Shown: positions 34,496 to 45,385, counted from the first letter of the stretch. The stretch is DNA of 64,000 nucleotides from Aquarana catesbeiana (GCF_042186555.1 NC_133325.1:89680982-89744981), one strand, 5' to 3'. Translations and numbers: made by a program. The notes: generated from the sequence alone by a model not told the origin.

Positions 34496-35474
34496 CAGGG
34501 ATGTACTGGCCATCGGGAGATTCCCGGTGGGCCGATGGCTCAGTGGGCCAGTCAGGTGTGGTCCTGGAGCCGCTCCTCTCTGACAGTGAGTGATCCTCCT
34601 GACTCCTGTCAGGAGGAGCAGCTTCCATCATATGCTGCTGGAGAGAGCATTAGGCTTTCTGCTCCCTCCAGCCTGCAGGGGGAGATAGACCAACGGTAGA
34701 CTTTCCTTCCTCTCTCCCCTATCACTTGTTATCACATGACTGGAGAGAGGAACGAGAAGCTGCCTTCAAAACTGTGAGTACATGTGGGAGGGGGAGGACA
34801 CACTGATGTGAATGGGGCTGCTGATGGGGACTCTCTGATGGGGACTCTGATGTGAAGTGGGCTGCTGGTGGGGACTCTGATGTGAAGGGCTTCTGATGGG
34901 GACACACTGATGTGAAGGGAGCTGCTGGTGGGGACTCTCTAATGGGGAGTCTGATGTGAAGTGGGCTGCTGGTGGGGACTCTGATGTAAAGTGGGCTGCT
35001 GATTGGGACTCTCTGTGAAGGGAGCTGCTGATTGGGATTCTCTGATGTAAGGGGGATTCTGTTGGGGACACTATGATGTAAGGGGGACGCTGTTGGGGAC
35101 ACTCTGATGTAAGGGGGCGCTGTTGGGGATACTCTGATGTAAGGGGGACGCTGTTGAGGACCCTATGATGTAAGGGGGGCGCTGTTGGGGACACTGTGAT
35201 GTAAGGGGGATGCTGTTGGGGACACTCTGATGTAAGGGGGTGCTGTTGGGGACACTCTGATGTAAGGGGGACGCTGTTGGGGACACTCTGATGTAAGGGG
35301 GCGCTGCTAGGGACACTCTGATGTAAGGGGGACGCTGTGGGGGACACTCTGATGTAAGGGGGGTGCTGTTGGGGACACTCTGATGTAAGGGGGACGCTGT
35401 TGGGGACACTCAAAATTAAAGTGGGCCGGTCATGAGGAGGTCCAGGGCCAAATTTTTGTCCCAGTCCAGCCCTG
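34496..35474. mobile_element. hAT element inside L1 ORF1, with internal minisatellite
   Basis: Ends CAGGGATGTACTGGCC and, on the opposite strand, CAGGGCTGGACTGGGAC. Flanked by GCTCCCCC (34488-34495) and GCTCCGCC (35475-35482), 7 of 8 identical. The interior from about 34790 is a tandem array. No transposase. Confidence 0.8.
34790..35410. repeat. Minisatellite, unit about 30-31 bp
   Basis: About 20 copies. The left half uses GGGACTCTGATGTGAAG-type units and the right half GGGGACACTCTGATGTAAG-type units, so two variants lie side by side. It produces long frames on the minus strand (for example 34766-35485) that are artefacts. Its reverse complement resembles the unit at 10555-11036. Confidence 0.9.
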
Positions 35475-36291
35475 GCTCCGCCCACACCATCTTGGTTCCT
35501 GTGTCCACCTCACAGCGCGCCAGACTGTAGACCATGTGGATGGAGCAGCAGGCGCAACAACATGTCCCAGAAACCGGAGATCTCCCCACAGTTGTCACCG
35601 GAGATTGAGGTGGATGCAGCAGCCATTACCGGACTGATCCTGGAAGCCATAGCAGCATCAAAATCAGAGATCATGGGTCGCATTGATTATCTGGCCTCAG
35701 AGTGCAATCTCATTAGGCATGATTTGGACTAAATCAGAGGCAGACTCACTCCCATAGCCAAGTCACAACTGGCAGAGCTCAGAGATATGGTAAGATCGCT
35801 CCAACACAGAGCAGATGACGCTGAGGACAGGCAAAGAAGAAACAATGTAAGGGTGGTGGGGTTCCCAGAGGGGGTTGAGGGAACTGCCACAACCATGTTT
35901 GCTGAAAAGTTCTTTAAATCTCTACTTTCTTTGTTCATATGTTGTGGAGAGAGCACACAGAGTTCCTATAGGAACAAGACCCTCAGGCTCTCCACCACGG
36001 CCGTTCCTAGTCAGGTTTCTTAATTATAGAGACCTTGACATGCTGCTGGCTGAGGCAAGAAAGCATCAAGATTTAAAATATGAACATGCGTGCATCATGC
36101 TGTTCCCTGATTTCTCTGCGGAGACGCAAAAAAGACATCGCTCATTTACAGATGTCAGGAGGAGGCTCAGAGAGAGGGAATTGAAATATAGTATGCTTTA
36201 CCCTAGCTGCCTCCGGGTGCAGTATAAGGGCACAGTGAAATTCTTTGATACCCCGCAAGATGCCTGCGACTGGCTGGATCAAAACCCATGA

Positions 36292-36815
36292 TACCACCCT
36301 TCCCCCTTTTTGTTTTCTTGACTTCTCCTTTCTCGCTGTGTTTGACCATGTTCTCATCATGACTCCTGTGGATTTCAAATTAATTTTTTTTTTGTTTTCT
36401 CCTTCAAATAAGGGAGCAAGTCTGAGGTGGTACATGAGCGCTGTTGCTGGGGAAGTTTTGCTGAGTGCAGCGCATCACAGAATTGTAAGTCTCTGGTCAC
36501 TAATGTTATATTGAGCACAAATATGTCCTGCGGTCGATTAGTTGCACAAGTTCACCCACTGATTGAGCAAGGAGTCTTGTGCTGAGGGACAAGCTGCATA
36601 CCGGCAAATTTTTGGTTATTTATTTAGTTTAGTAGTTTTTGGTATAACAGCGGGGGGGGGGGGGGGGGTTAAACTGACCAACGCCATACTTTCTATGCTA
36701 ATATTACAACAATTACACCTAGGAATTGCATGTCCCCATTTGATTTTTACCAACTTATTTCTTGTCCCCACTAGCTGAGTTTCTCTGGTTTTCATGCACT
36801 TTTAATTGTTTAAAT
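36292..36815 (+). other. L1 inter-ORF spacer
   Basis: Sequence between ORF1 stop and the hAT at the ORF2 start. It contains a G-run at about 36652-36668. No frame of interest. Confidence 0.5.
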
Positions 36816-37009
36816 CAGGGGTCTCAAACTCAAATTACCTGAGGGCCATAGGACGAGTTTTCATATCCCATGGGGGCTGCATGCAAACTTTTAAGCTTCA
36901 AAAAGAACATTAAACTAGTATATATAGTGGTAGTTACTGCTTGCTACCAGTCACTGCTTACTGCCAGATGCTTGGCAGTGTTTGCTCTGTAGCGTCCAGC
37001 AGCAGCTGT

Positions 37010-37440
37010 GGACCTGTAGGTCCTGCTGGCCACTGACCTATGGGTCCTGCTGGTCTGTGGGCCGTGGCCAGCAGGACCCACAGGTCACTGGACAGGGTCC
37101 AGCAGGACCTCACAGGTCAGCGTCCAGCAGGACCCCACAAGTCAGCGTCCAGCAGGACCCCACAGGTTCGCAGCCAGATCCTAGCAGAATCCGCCTGTGG
37201 ATCTGCTGGCCATGGCCTATGGGTCCTGCTGGGAGCTGGCTGTGGACCTGTGGGTCCTGCTGGCCTGTAAGCCATGGCCAGCAGGACCCGCAGGTCAGCA
37301 GGACCCATGGCCAGAGGCCAGCAGGACTCCCAGGTCAGTGTCCATCAGGACCCCACAGGTCAGCGGCCAGCAGGACCCCACAGGTCAGCGGCCAGCAGGA
37401 CCCCACAGGTTCACAGCCAGCTCTTAGCAGGATCCACAGG
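37010..37440. repeat. Minisatellite, 24-bp unit, in both orientations
   Basis: Units of the form GCCAGCAGGACCCCACAGGT recur. To the left, and again at 37195-37265, they appear as the reverse complement (ACCTGTGGGTCCTGCTGGC), so the array contains inverted blocks. About 17 copies. The 248-codon frame across it is not a gene. Confidence 0.85.
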
Positions 37441-37924
37441 CCACGGGCACTTGGGCAGCTCCCAGTGTTGAGGGCTATTTTGAGGTTACTGGATGGGCAC
37501 TGGGGCAGGGTAAATGAGGTGTATAAGGGGGGGATAGATGGGATGATCATGTGGGGGTCAGCTGGGGGTGTCAGGGTCTCTCACCGTGACCTCAGCGATG
37601 GGCCGATGGCAGCTGCCAGCTCGGGCTCAGCAGGACAGGTCCTCCTCCTTGCACGCCGAGCCAGTGAGTCAGACTCAGCCACGACGGTGTCCAAGAAGAT
37701 CCCACTGGGAGTTGTAGTTTGGCTGTAGTCATTGGCGTCACTAGGGTTGGTGTCACCTGGTGCGGTAAAACATGGTGTCACCCCCCCATCTAGGCTGCAC
37801 AGCACCATGCAGGCAGCGCATGGTCATGGGGCGCTCACCCCAAACCAGCACCTTTAAATGATAGTATAGGGTGGTATAGTGACAGATTAGGGTAGTATAG
37901 GGTGGTATAGTGGCAGGTTGGGGT

Positions 37925-38355
37925 GGTTTAGGGCGGTATAGGGCATGTTGGGGTGGTATAGTGCAGGTTGGGGTGGCACAGGGTAGGTTGGGGAGACACA
38001 GGGCAGGTTGGGGTGGCACAGTGTAGGTTGGGGTGGCACAGGGCAGGTTGGGGTGGCACAGTGCAGGTTGGGGTGGTACAGGGCAGGTTTGGGTGGCACA
38101 GGGTAGGTTGGGGTGGTACAGGGCAGGCTGGGGTGGCACAGGGCAGGTTGGGGTGGCACAGTGTAGGTTGGGGTGTAGGTTGGGGTGGTACAGAGCAGGT
38201 TGGGGTGGAACAGAGCAGGTTGGGGTGGAACAGAGCAGGTTGGGGTGGTACAGGGCAGGCTAGGGTGGCACAGGGTAGGTTGGGGTGGTACAGGGCAGGT
38301 TGGGGTGGCACAGGGCAGGCTGGGGTGGCACAGGGCAGGTTGGGGTGGTACAGGG
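37925..38355. repeat. Minisatellite, 20-bp unit
   Basis: About 21 copies of GGGTGGCACAGGGCAGGTTG with few differences. Lack of stops in the unit gives overlapping long frames on both strands, all artefacts. Confidence 0.95.
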
Positions 38356-38838
38356 AATCTTAGAACTCTATGTAGTGACAGTGTGCAGAGTAACTTACAT
38401 AGCATGCCTCATGTCCGCAGATGAAGACCCTGGCTGCTGTGTCTGTCCTCGCCTCTATCTGCTTCAGCTGTGGCATCATCCATAGTGAAGGAGTCTGTGG
38501 GAGGAGTGGAGGAGGCAGCCACACCCCAAGCCCCTCCCGCACCCCCATAGCAATGCCAATGGCTGTATTTAGGCTGGCTACGCTCGCTGCTCTCCAGACT
38601 CCACGCGCCGGGTACAGGGAGCTTGAGAGCACAGCCATGGACCACAACTCCCAGAAGCAACAGCGGCGGATGTCATGTGATGTCACCGACGTCAGCTAGC
38701 CCGACTTTCTCCGAGTAAACCAGCAAGAGGAAAAAAAAACATTGTAAGCAGGTGGCCGTTGCTTACCAGGAAATGTATCAGTCCTGCGGGCCAATTGTAA
38801 CCGCTGCGCAGGCCGGTACTTTGAGACCCCTGGTTTAA

Positions 38839-41068
38839 ATGGATAGTAAGATTAAGGTAGTATCATGGAATGTAAGGGGTTTAAACAACAAATTTAAAAG
38901 GGCGGCAGTATTCCAATATCTTAAACAGGTTAAGTCACATATCGTCCTCCTGCAAGAGACTCACCTGGAGGGGACTAAAATGTTGCCCTTACGCAGGCCC
39001 TGGATTCAGAAGGCATTCCACTCTACATATTCCACATATGCCAGGGGGGGCCTCCATTCTGGTCAGCAAGGCTGTTCCATGTACAATCCACCAGGAGTTT
39101 ACAGATCAGGGGGTCGATATGTGGCAGTGATACTGGACGTCTGTTATTATAAAATTTTACTGGTAAACATATACTTACCCCCTCCCTTTCAAACAAAATT
39201 ACTGTATGACTTAATGGTTACACTAGCACCCTATATCCACCTCCCTATGCTACTCATGGGGGATTTCAATGCCATCTTAGACCTTGTATTGGACTCATCC
39301 AATGCCACTAGGTCAGCCATGGTGGACCTTTGCTCCTGGGTAGCTATGGCAGGCCTGACTGAACTGTGGTACTGGAAGCACCCAGACATCACATCTTATT
39401 CTCATGTATCCTTCACGCATAAGTCATCAGCTAGAATCGATTTGATGTTTGGCAATGCTCCCATGTCTGGCATTGTACGCTGATGACTTGCTCCTATTGC
39501 TCAGGGACCCAGGGCCATCTCTTCAAGCGGCCCTACTAATACTTAACACGTTTGCCTCCTTTTCGGGCCTCCAGATGAATTGGTGCAAGTCATCCATTCT
39601 GCCAGTGGGCCCTGAAGCACAAAACCTACTGGATGGTAACCTTCCACTACGGTGGGTTTCCTCTATCACCTATTTGGGTGTTAAGATAACTGCCAACATT
39701 CAAGATTACATGCCACTAAACCTTCTCCCGCTAGAAAATCAACTCAAACAAAGAACCCAGGTTTGGAAGTGGTTATCCTTATGTTTAATGGGGCATATTA
39801 GCCTCATCAAAATGAAGATTTTACAAGTAATTTTATACTTCTTACGCCATTCTCCTCTGTGGATTCTTTCAGACATTGAATAGTATCACAGGGTCATTTT
39901 TGTGGTCCCCAAAGTCACCTTAAACACTAAGGTACTCCAAGAACCATGGGGACAGGGAGGGTTGGCACTTCCAGACTGGCAAAAATATTATCTGGCCAGC
40001 CAGATGGTGTTTGCTAGGCGTTGGCTGTTGGCGGATGACGGAGACTCTGCCACAGTCCTGGAAGCGGCAGTTGGGGTCATACGAGAGCTTACGCCTTGGC
40101 CTGTACAGGGGCCCAAAATCCAACCTGCCTTTAACGGAGTCAATGAAAGCGACCATTAGGGCATGGGAAACTATTACCAACCTGGTGTCTCCTAGTTACG
40201 TGGAAGTCAAACCGTCAGCCCCCCTATGGATGAATCCAAATCTTCCTCATTTTTGCTCATTAAATTGTTGGGAGAGATCATCAGGGAGGGGGACCTCATA
40301 ACCTTTGACCAACTGAAGGCAAAACACAATTTACCCAATTCATTCTTCTTTCGCTATTTGCAGCTGCGCCATGCATTTCAGTGGCCAAAGAGTTGAATGT
40401 CTCCCTTCGGCACTAGAGGACCACCTGTCCAACGAGGATTTGACTAAACCATTGTCAGCAACGTACAAATCCCTATTCGAAAAAATTCCTCCGGGGGTAT
40501 CCAGATGCAGGGAGCAGTGGGAGAGGGAAATTACAGATCTACAGGGAGAAGACTGGGGTGATATGTGGGATATGTGGGATCACCCTTTCAAGCATTTGGT
40601 GTCTGCCAGGGACGGTCTGATTCAATTTAAGTTCTTACATTGATTTTCTATACACCAGCCAGGTTATCCCGCATTTATCCCTCCTCTAATGGTGAATGTT
40701 GGAGATGCTCGTATTCCCCAGCAGATGCGGAACATGTCTTTTGGAGTTGCTCGCAGATCCAGAATTTCTCATCTGGGATAACCTCCTGCCTATCTGAGGT
40801 ACTCAGTGTCCCAATCCCTACAACACCAAGAGTATGCTTCCTTGGTCTGGTAGAGGAGGTGGTTCCCTTTCTGCTACACCACACCTTGCTAAATATAGGG
40901 TTGTTTTATGGTAGGAAGGCTATCCTACTAAACTGAAATAAGTCAAATGCTCCTACGATGTCATATTGGAAGGGACTGGTAAACTCTGTGATACATCTCA
41001 ATAGAGCAATGTACAGGTCAAGGGGCTGTGGGAAAAAGTTCCAAAAATGTATGGCAGGCATGGCTTGA
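38839..41068 (+). pseudogene. L1 ORF2p pseudogene, endonuclease fused to RT remnant
   Basis: ORF2p is the endonuclease and reverse transcriptase of L1. ATG 38839 opens an AP-endonuclease domain with SWNVRGLNN, LLQETHLEG, LLMGDFNAILD and SARIDLMFG (to about 39450). An abrupt junction follows into LALYADDLLLLL, the reverse-transcriptase catalytic YADD box, out of frame. The N-terminal and central RT, and the endonuclease SDH motif expected after SARID, are missing. Downstream pieces are EPWGQGGLALPDWQKYYLAS (39940), CWRCSYSPADAEHVFWSC (40692-40745) and YWKGLVNSVIHLN (about 40965), ending at TGA 41066-41068. Several frameshifts. Not functional. Confidence 0.85.
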
Positions 41069-41501
41069 CTCTTCATCTACTGTGGGTTAAATGACTAAGT
41101 AGGAGCAGGTGGCTTATTTCCAACCTAGATGACGTGGAATAGATTATCCTGTGAACTAATAGTGTTTGCCTCAAAACGTACTTACCTATCTATCCCCTTG
41201 GCTAGTGTTGAACATCCAGTTCAAGGAAGGGCATGGTAAAACTCTGTAATACTACTGGGTACTGTTAACTGAGATTTCCTGGACTTGGCTGTTGGGTGGA
41301 GTTGGGGGGAGGAAGGGGGGGAGGAAGGGAGGGAGGGTGGGGAACTTTGACTTTTGGTAAGTTGAACTATGTTAGTTCCCAGTTACTGGCCCTGCAGGGC
41401 CGCTCGCCAGAGCAGGTATGTTGCCTGCTCCGGTTTTGTGTTCTATGTTTGTACTGTACTGTACTGTACTGTATGAAAATTTAATTTAAAAAAAACAGCT
41501 T

Positions 41502-41608
41502 CCTGATTGGCCAGGAGGAGGATCAGTGTTACAACAGCGAATATTGATTCGCTGTTTCAACACACCTGGGTGGGCTCAGAGCGCACTCTCTGGGACCCGA
41601 GCCCACCC
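41502..41608. mobile_element. Right part of the split hAT-like element (visible portion)
   Basis: CCTGATTGGCCAGGAGGAGG continues the sequence that breaks off at 34232. It includes an inverted pair around AACAGCGAATATTGATTCGC. The true right terminus was not found, because another element begins at 41609. Confidence 0.5.
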
Positions 41609-43480
41609 CAGTAGCGTAGCGTGGGTTGTCAGCACCCGGGGCAAGGCAAATAATTTGCGCCCCCTAACCTGCGGACTTTTAGCACTCCCCGAGTCCCTTC
41701 AAATACAATAGTACTGATCTACCTGATTCCTATACTGACCTCTACACTAACCTACTTGATTTCAACACTGACCAACCTGATTCCTTTACTGATCATTACA
41801 CACTACACTGACCACTATATTATACTGTCCACTACACTAAGAACTACACTGACCACTATACAGTCCACTACACTACACTGACCACTATACTGTCCACTAC
41901 ACCACACTGACCACTACACTGTCCACTACACTGACCATTACACTACACTGACCACTACACTATACTGTCCACTACACTACACTGACCACTACACTACACT
42001 ACACTGACCACTATACTGTCCACTACACTGACCACTATACTATACTGTCCACACCACTACACTGACCACTACACTATACTGTCCACTACACTACACTGAC
42101 CACTATATTGTTCACTACGGTGACCACTATACTGTCCACTACGCTATACTGTCCACTTTACTGACCACTACACTGCACTGTCCACTATACTGACCACTAC
42201 ACTGAGAACTACACTGTCCACTATACTGTCCACTACACTATACTGTCCACTACACTGTCCACTACACTATACTGTCCTCTACACTACACTAGACTGACGA
42301 CTATACTACACTGAGAACTACACTACAGTGACCATTACACTGTCCACTACACTACACTGACCACTATACTACACTGACCACTACACTATACTCTCCACTA
42401 TACAGACCACTATACTGTCCACTACACTATACTGACCACTACACTAACCACTATACTGTCCACTACACTATACTGACCACTACACTGTCCACTATACTGC
42501 CCACTACACTGACCACTATCCTGTCCACTACACTACACTGACCACTACACTATACTGTCCACTATACTGACCACTACACTACACTGTCCACTATACTGAC
42601 CACTACACTGTCCACTATACTGACCACTACACGGTCCACTACACTATACTGACCACTATACTACACTGTCCACTACATTGACTACTATACTGTCCACCAT
42701 ACTACACTGACCAATATACTCTCCACTACACTACACTGACCACTATACTACACTGTCCACTACACTGAGAACTACACTGCACTGACCACTAAACTGTCCA
42801 CTACACTATACTGACCACTATACTACACTGTCCACTATACTATACTGTCCACTGCACTACACTGACCACTATACTACACTGTCCACTACACTGACTACTA
42901 TACTATACTATCCACTATACTACACTGACCACTACACTACACTGACTACTATATTGTACACTATACTACACTGACCAATATACTGTCCACTACACTACAC
43001 TGACCACTAAACTACACTGACCACTATACTACACTGACCACTACACTGACTACTATACTATACTGTCCACTACACTATACTGTCCACTACACTACACTGA
43101 CCACTATACTACACTGAGAACTACACTACACTGACCACTATACTGTCCACTACACTGACCACTATACTAAACTGACCACTATACTACACTGTACACTATA
43201 CTGTCCTGCCTACAGTCTTCCTATACTGACACTACATATATGGCGCCTCTTTCTTCTCCCCCCCCCCCCCCCGTTTATCCATTCCTCACCTTCTTGTCCT
43301 GCATCGGTCCGGAGGTCCTCTAGTCTCCTCTATGGAGCAGCGACATCCGATCCAATCCCACCTGCTAAAAAGAGAGCGGGCTGTGTCTGGTCTGCATAAG
43401 CAGCGGGAAACAGTGGACAGATTCCCCGTTGAGCAGGCGGACTCCAACGGAGCCCGCCCCACTCTGTCTTAGGTAGAATC
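41609..43480. mobile_element. hAT-like element carrying a large satellite (right end uncertain)
   Basis: The left end CAGTAGCGTAGCGTGGGTTG matches, inverted, a terminus ending at 11605 (CCCACGCTATGCCACTG on the plus strand). The interior is the satellite below, then a C-run at about 43259-43272 and unique sequence. No clear right terminus. Confidence 0.45.
41715..43215. repeat. Satellite of short CACTACACTGAC-type units, about 1.5 kb
   Basis: Interleaved words ACCACTATACTGTCC, CACTACACTGACC and CTACACTATACTG, with basic units of 5-15 bp and irregular higher-order arrangement. The plus strand is almost devoid of G outside CTGACC/CTGTCC and GAGAAC, a marked strand asymmetry. No frame of interest. 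Confidence 0.95.
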
Positions 43481-43529
43481 AGAAAGCAAAATGTGCACTA
43501 TGATGTCTATGCCCCATTACCGGTACAAA
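43216..43529. other. Non-coding stretch
   Basis: C-run and GC-rich sequence; words near 43430 (GAGCAGGCGGACTCCAACGG) resemble the interior of the 14187-14585 MITE. Confidence 0.4.
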
Positions 43530-43860
43530 CAACAAATAGTGTACACATATGTGGTAATGTCTGTATTATTAGGAGTAGCAGAATTGTTTTTGGTTCGTTC
43601 TTTTGTGGTTGTTCATGGTAAATTCATGGTAATAGCAGGAAATATACCAATATAATTTTAAAAATGATATTTTTTTACTATATTGGGAGATATCAATTAC
43701 TATCTACCACCAAATAGTCCCATTCTGTCCTGAAAGAACAAGGTATAATTCACCTGAATACACTAAGTTGTTGCAAAGATATGTACCGTTTTACTAATAC
43801 ATTTCAAAGTTGTAAAACTGTTTTCAGGCAATAAGATTTCACCATTAAGGTGTTAAAGTA
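43530..43860 (-). repeat. Dispersed repeat B, copy 2
   Basis: The reverse complement of this stretch follows the same word order as 21690-22010 (TTTCAGGACAGAATGGGAC, GGTAGATAGTAATTG). It ends CATTAAGGTGTTAAAG, likely a TTAA-type end. Confidence 0.45.
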
Positions 43861-44295
43861 AATCTAAACCCTTAAAGTGTATGCCAAAGTATAAGCACTC
43901 CCTGACTGCCAGAGGTCATCATGGCTGATACTCACTGCTAGAGGTCTACACTAGAGATGGAGCTCGGTCCCAGCCCACTTGCCCCTATGCATTTTAGGAA
44001 GGAATTCAATACAGTCTTAAGCCCTCCTACCAGTTCTCCTTGTACAACATAAGGTCCTTATCACTTTTCCACCCTTTTGCAAGAACAGGCGCCGCAACAA
44101 TACATACACATAATTAGAGCCTTCCTTCTTACATGGTCTTAGACCTGGTCCTTGGGTGGGATCCTGCACCATGACCAAAGATTGCTCTGTAGTGGCCCAC
44201 TCGTCCAGGTGGGTGCTTAATGAACCTCTTTGACCACTCCACCTGGCCACCACCCACTCCTGTCTTCAATTTCATTCCCCTGATAATACTCATAG
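43861..44295. other. Non-coding stretch
   Basis: Nothing recognised. Confidence 0.4.
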
Positions 44296-44299
44296 TTTG

Positions 44300-45381
44300 T
44301 GTAGCACCCTCTAGTGTGCTAAGATGGTGAAGTGTTTTTTTGAACAGGTAAATTTCCAGGCGGAAAGTAGCTCAGAGTAGGTCTGGGTGACTCACAGAGT
44401 GGCATCACTGGACCTCCTACTTCTTTCTAGAATGTTCCAGTGGTTTCTAGAAAGAGAGGCTGTAGAGCCATCTGGGGTATTCTAAGGAGCCCTGATCAAT
44501 CCCCAATCTAGATTGGTAGGGGGCAGGCCTCCCAAAATACCCAGGGTGGGCCCAGCTAGGTAGGAGTTGTTCAGGAAGAAGCTGGAGATGGAGTGTTGGG
44601 CTGTCGGTGGCCTTTGAAGGAGCTCCCCAGTCTGGGGGTGACCTTGGACCTGAGCTCAGGTGTGGACAGGACCCTCGTACAAACCACAGGGGTGTCCTGG
44701 ACAAAAGGTACAGGAGGAGCAAAGAGAGGACAGCAGAAGAGAGCACTGACAAAACTCCAGGGAGGGGAACAACTGGATGCAGCCAGGAGGACTGGTGAGT
44801 GACATGCACAGCAGGAGAGGACTGGGGAGGCACGCCTGAGAGGACTGGGAGCATGCAGTCTGGGATGGGTGCAGAGCCAGTGGAGTGGACTGTGGTGTCA
44901 TGGGCAGTAGAGAAGGGCAGCTGCAGCCAGGAGGGCTTTCCTGCCCTCCTGGCTGCAAGTGAAAATGTTCTATTTGCTGCATTATAGAGGCCTGCAGTGC
45001 CTGCCTGCAAAAGACAATTGCCAAGGCCTGGCTGAGCCAGTGTCAGGCCTAACCACGCAGTGCTAGCTGTGCCTGGAAGTTCAAGCAAGAGTTGTGCTGG
45101 AGGAGCTGAGGAGTGATAGTCTGCAGTAAAAGTTGTGCTGGAGTGGGGATTAAAGTGTATATATACCAGAGTGTATATAGTTGTGCCGAACAAGTTCTTC
45201 TAATTCTGTTAAGCATCCCATACTTCCCTTACCCAATCCAAGTTCAATCCCATTAATAAAAATACAAAACAAAGTATATGGACTGTTCTATGTCTCAGAG
45301 TGTCTGAGAATTGAATGCCGGGCTGGGCAGGAAGACAGGTGGACCACAATATCCAGCAGTTCCTACGGGGGTACCGCTACA
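44300..45381 (+). mobile_element. Solo LTR with 4-bp target duplication TTTG
   Basis: 1082 bp, starting TGTAGCACCC and ending GGGGGTACCGCTACA, flanked by TTTG at 44296-44299 and 45382-45385. A TATA-like GTATATATACC near 45157 and AATAAA near 45251 lie in U3-R-U5 order on the plus strand. No second LTR or internal genes are nearby, so it is probably a recombined solo LTR. Its left part is reversed relative to the remnant at 23546-24247. A 248-codon minus-strand frame crosses it without recognisable domains. Confidence 0.75.
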
Positions 45382-45385
45382 TTTG

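Larger units (their letters stand above)
34365..36291 (+). pseudogene. L1 ORF1p pseudogene
   Basis: ORF1p is the RNA-binding trimeric chaperone that packages L1 RNA. A basic leader (SKKLKEQRPQ, near 34400) precedes the hAT insertion at 34496. After it, from about 35562, comes a segment with EVDAAAITGLILEAIAAS, then a stop codon at 35730, then the RNA-recognition part (RNNVRVVGFPEG near 35840) and, after a frameshift near 35940, the C-terminal domain with RPFLVRFLNYRDLDMLLAEA, IMLFPDFSAETQ, LKYSMLYP and ending DACDWLDQNP at 36291. These blocks in this order are diagnostic of L1 ORF1. It is broken by an insertion, a stop and at least one frameshift. Confidence 0.85.
36816..38832. mobile_element. 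hAT element at the L1 ORF2 start, with two internal minisatellites
   Basis: Perfect 13-bp inverted ends CAGGGGTCTCAAA and a perfect 8-bp target duplication GTTTAAAT at 36808-36815 and 38833-38840. 2017 bp, no transposase. It holds a 24-bp array (about 37010-37440), a string (GGCGTCACTAGGGTTGG near 37733) that starts another frog hAT family, a 20-bp array (about 37925-38355), and GC-rich sequence to about 38700. Confidence 0.92.
34233..41490 (+). mobile_element. L1-superfamily LINE, defective, host to two hAT insertions
   Basis: A non-LTR retrotransposon with ORF1, a spacer and ORF2 in normal order and an A-rich tail with TGTACTGTACTG repeats near 41450-41490. Junction bases AAAACCCGCTT (34222-34232) and AAAAACAGCTT (41491-41501) form a degenerate target duplication of about 11 bp. 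Two hAT elements sit inside (34496-35474, 36816-38832). Most of the reverse transcriptase is deleted, so it is dead. Clade (L1 or Tx1) not determined. Confidence 0.8.

Noticed and set aside
34766..35485. 239-codon minus-strand open frame
   Set aside because: It is the reading of a 30-31 bp minisatellite inside a hAT element: repetitive peptide, no start context, no domain.
36982..37728. 248-codon plus-strand open frame
   Set aside because: It spans the 24-bp array of a hAT element; the repetitive Gly/Pro/Ser/Gln peptide is an artefact of a stop-free unit.
37887..38405. Long open frames on both strands (172 and 131 codons)
   Set aside because: The 20-bp unit has no stop in several frames of either strand. 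Simultaneous frames show repeat structure, not coding.
41715..43215. CRISPR-like regular repeats
   Set aside because: Repeats have no distinct unique spacers and lie in vertebrate transposon DNA.
44447..45193. 248-codon minus-strand open frame
   Set aside because: Lies inside a solo LTR, lacks recognisable domains, and runs antisense to the LTR signals.
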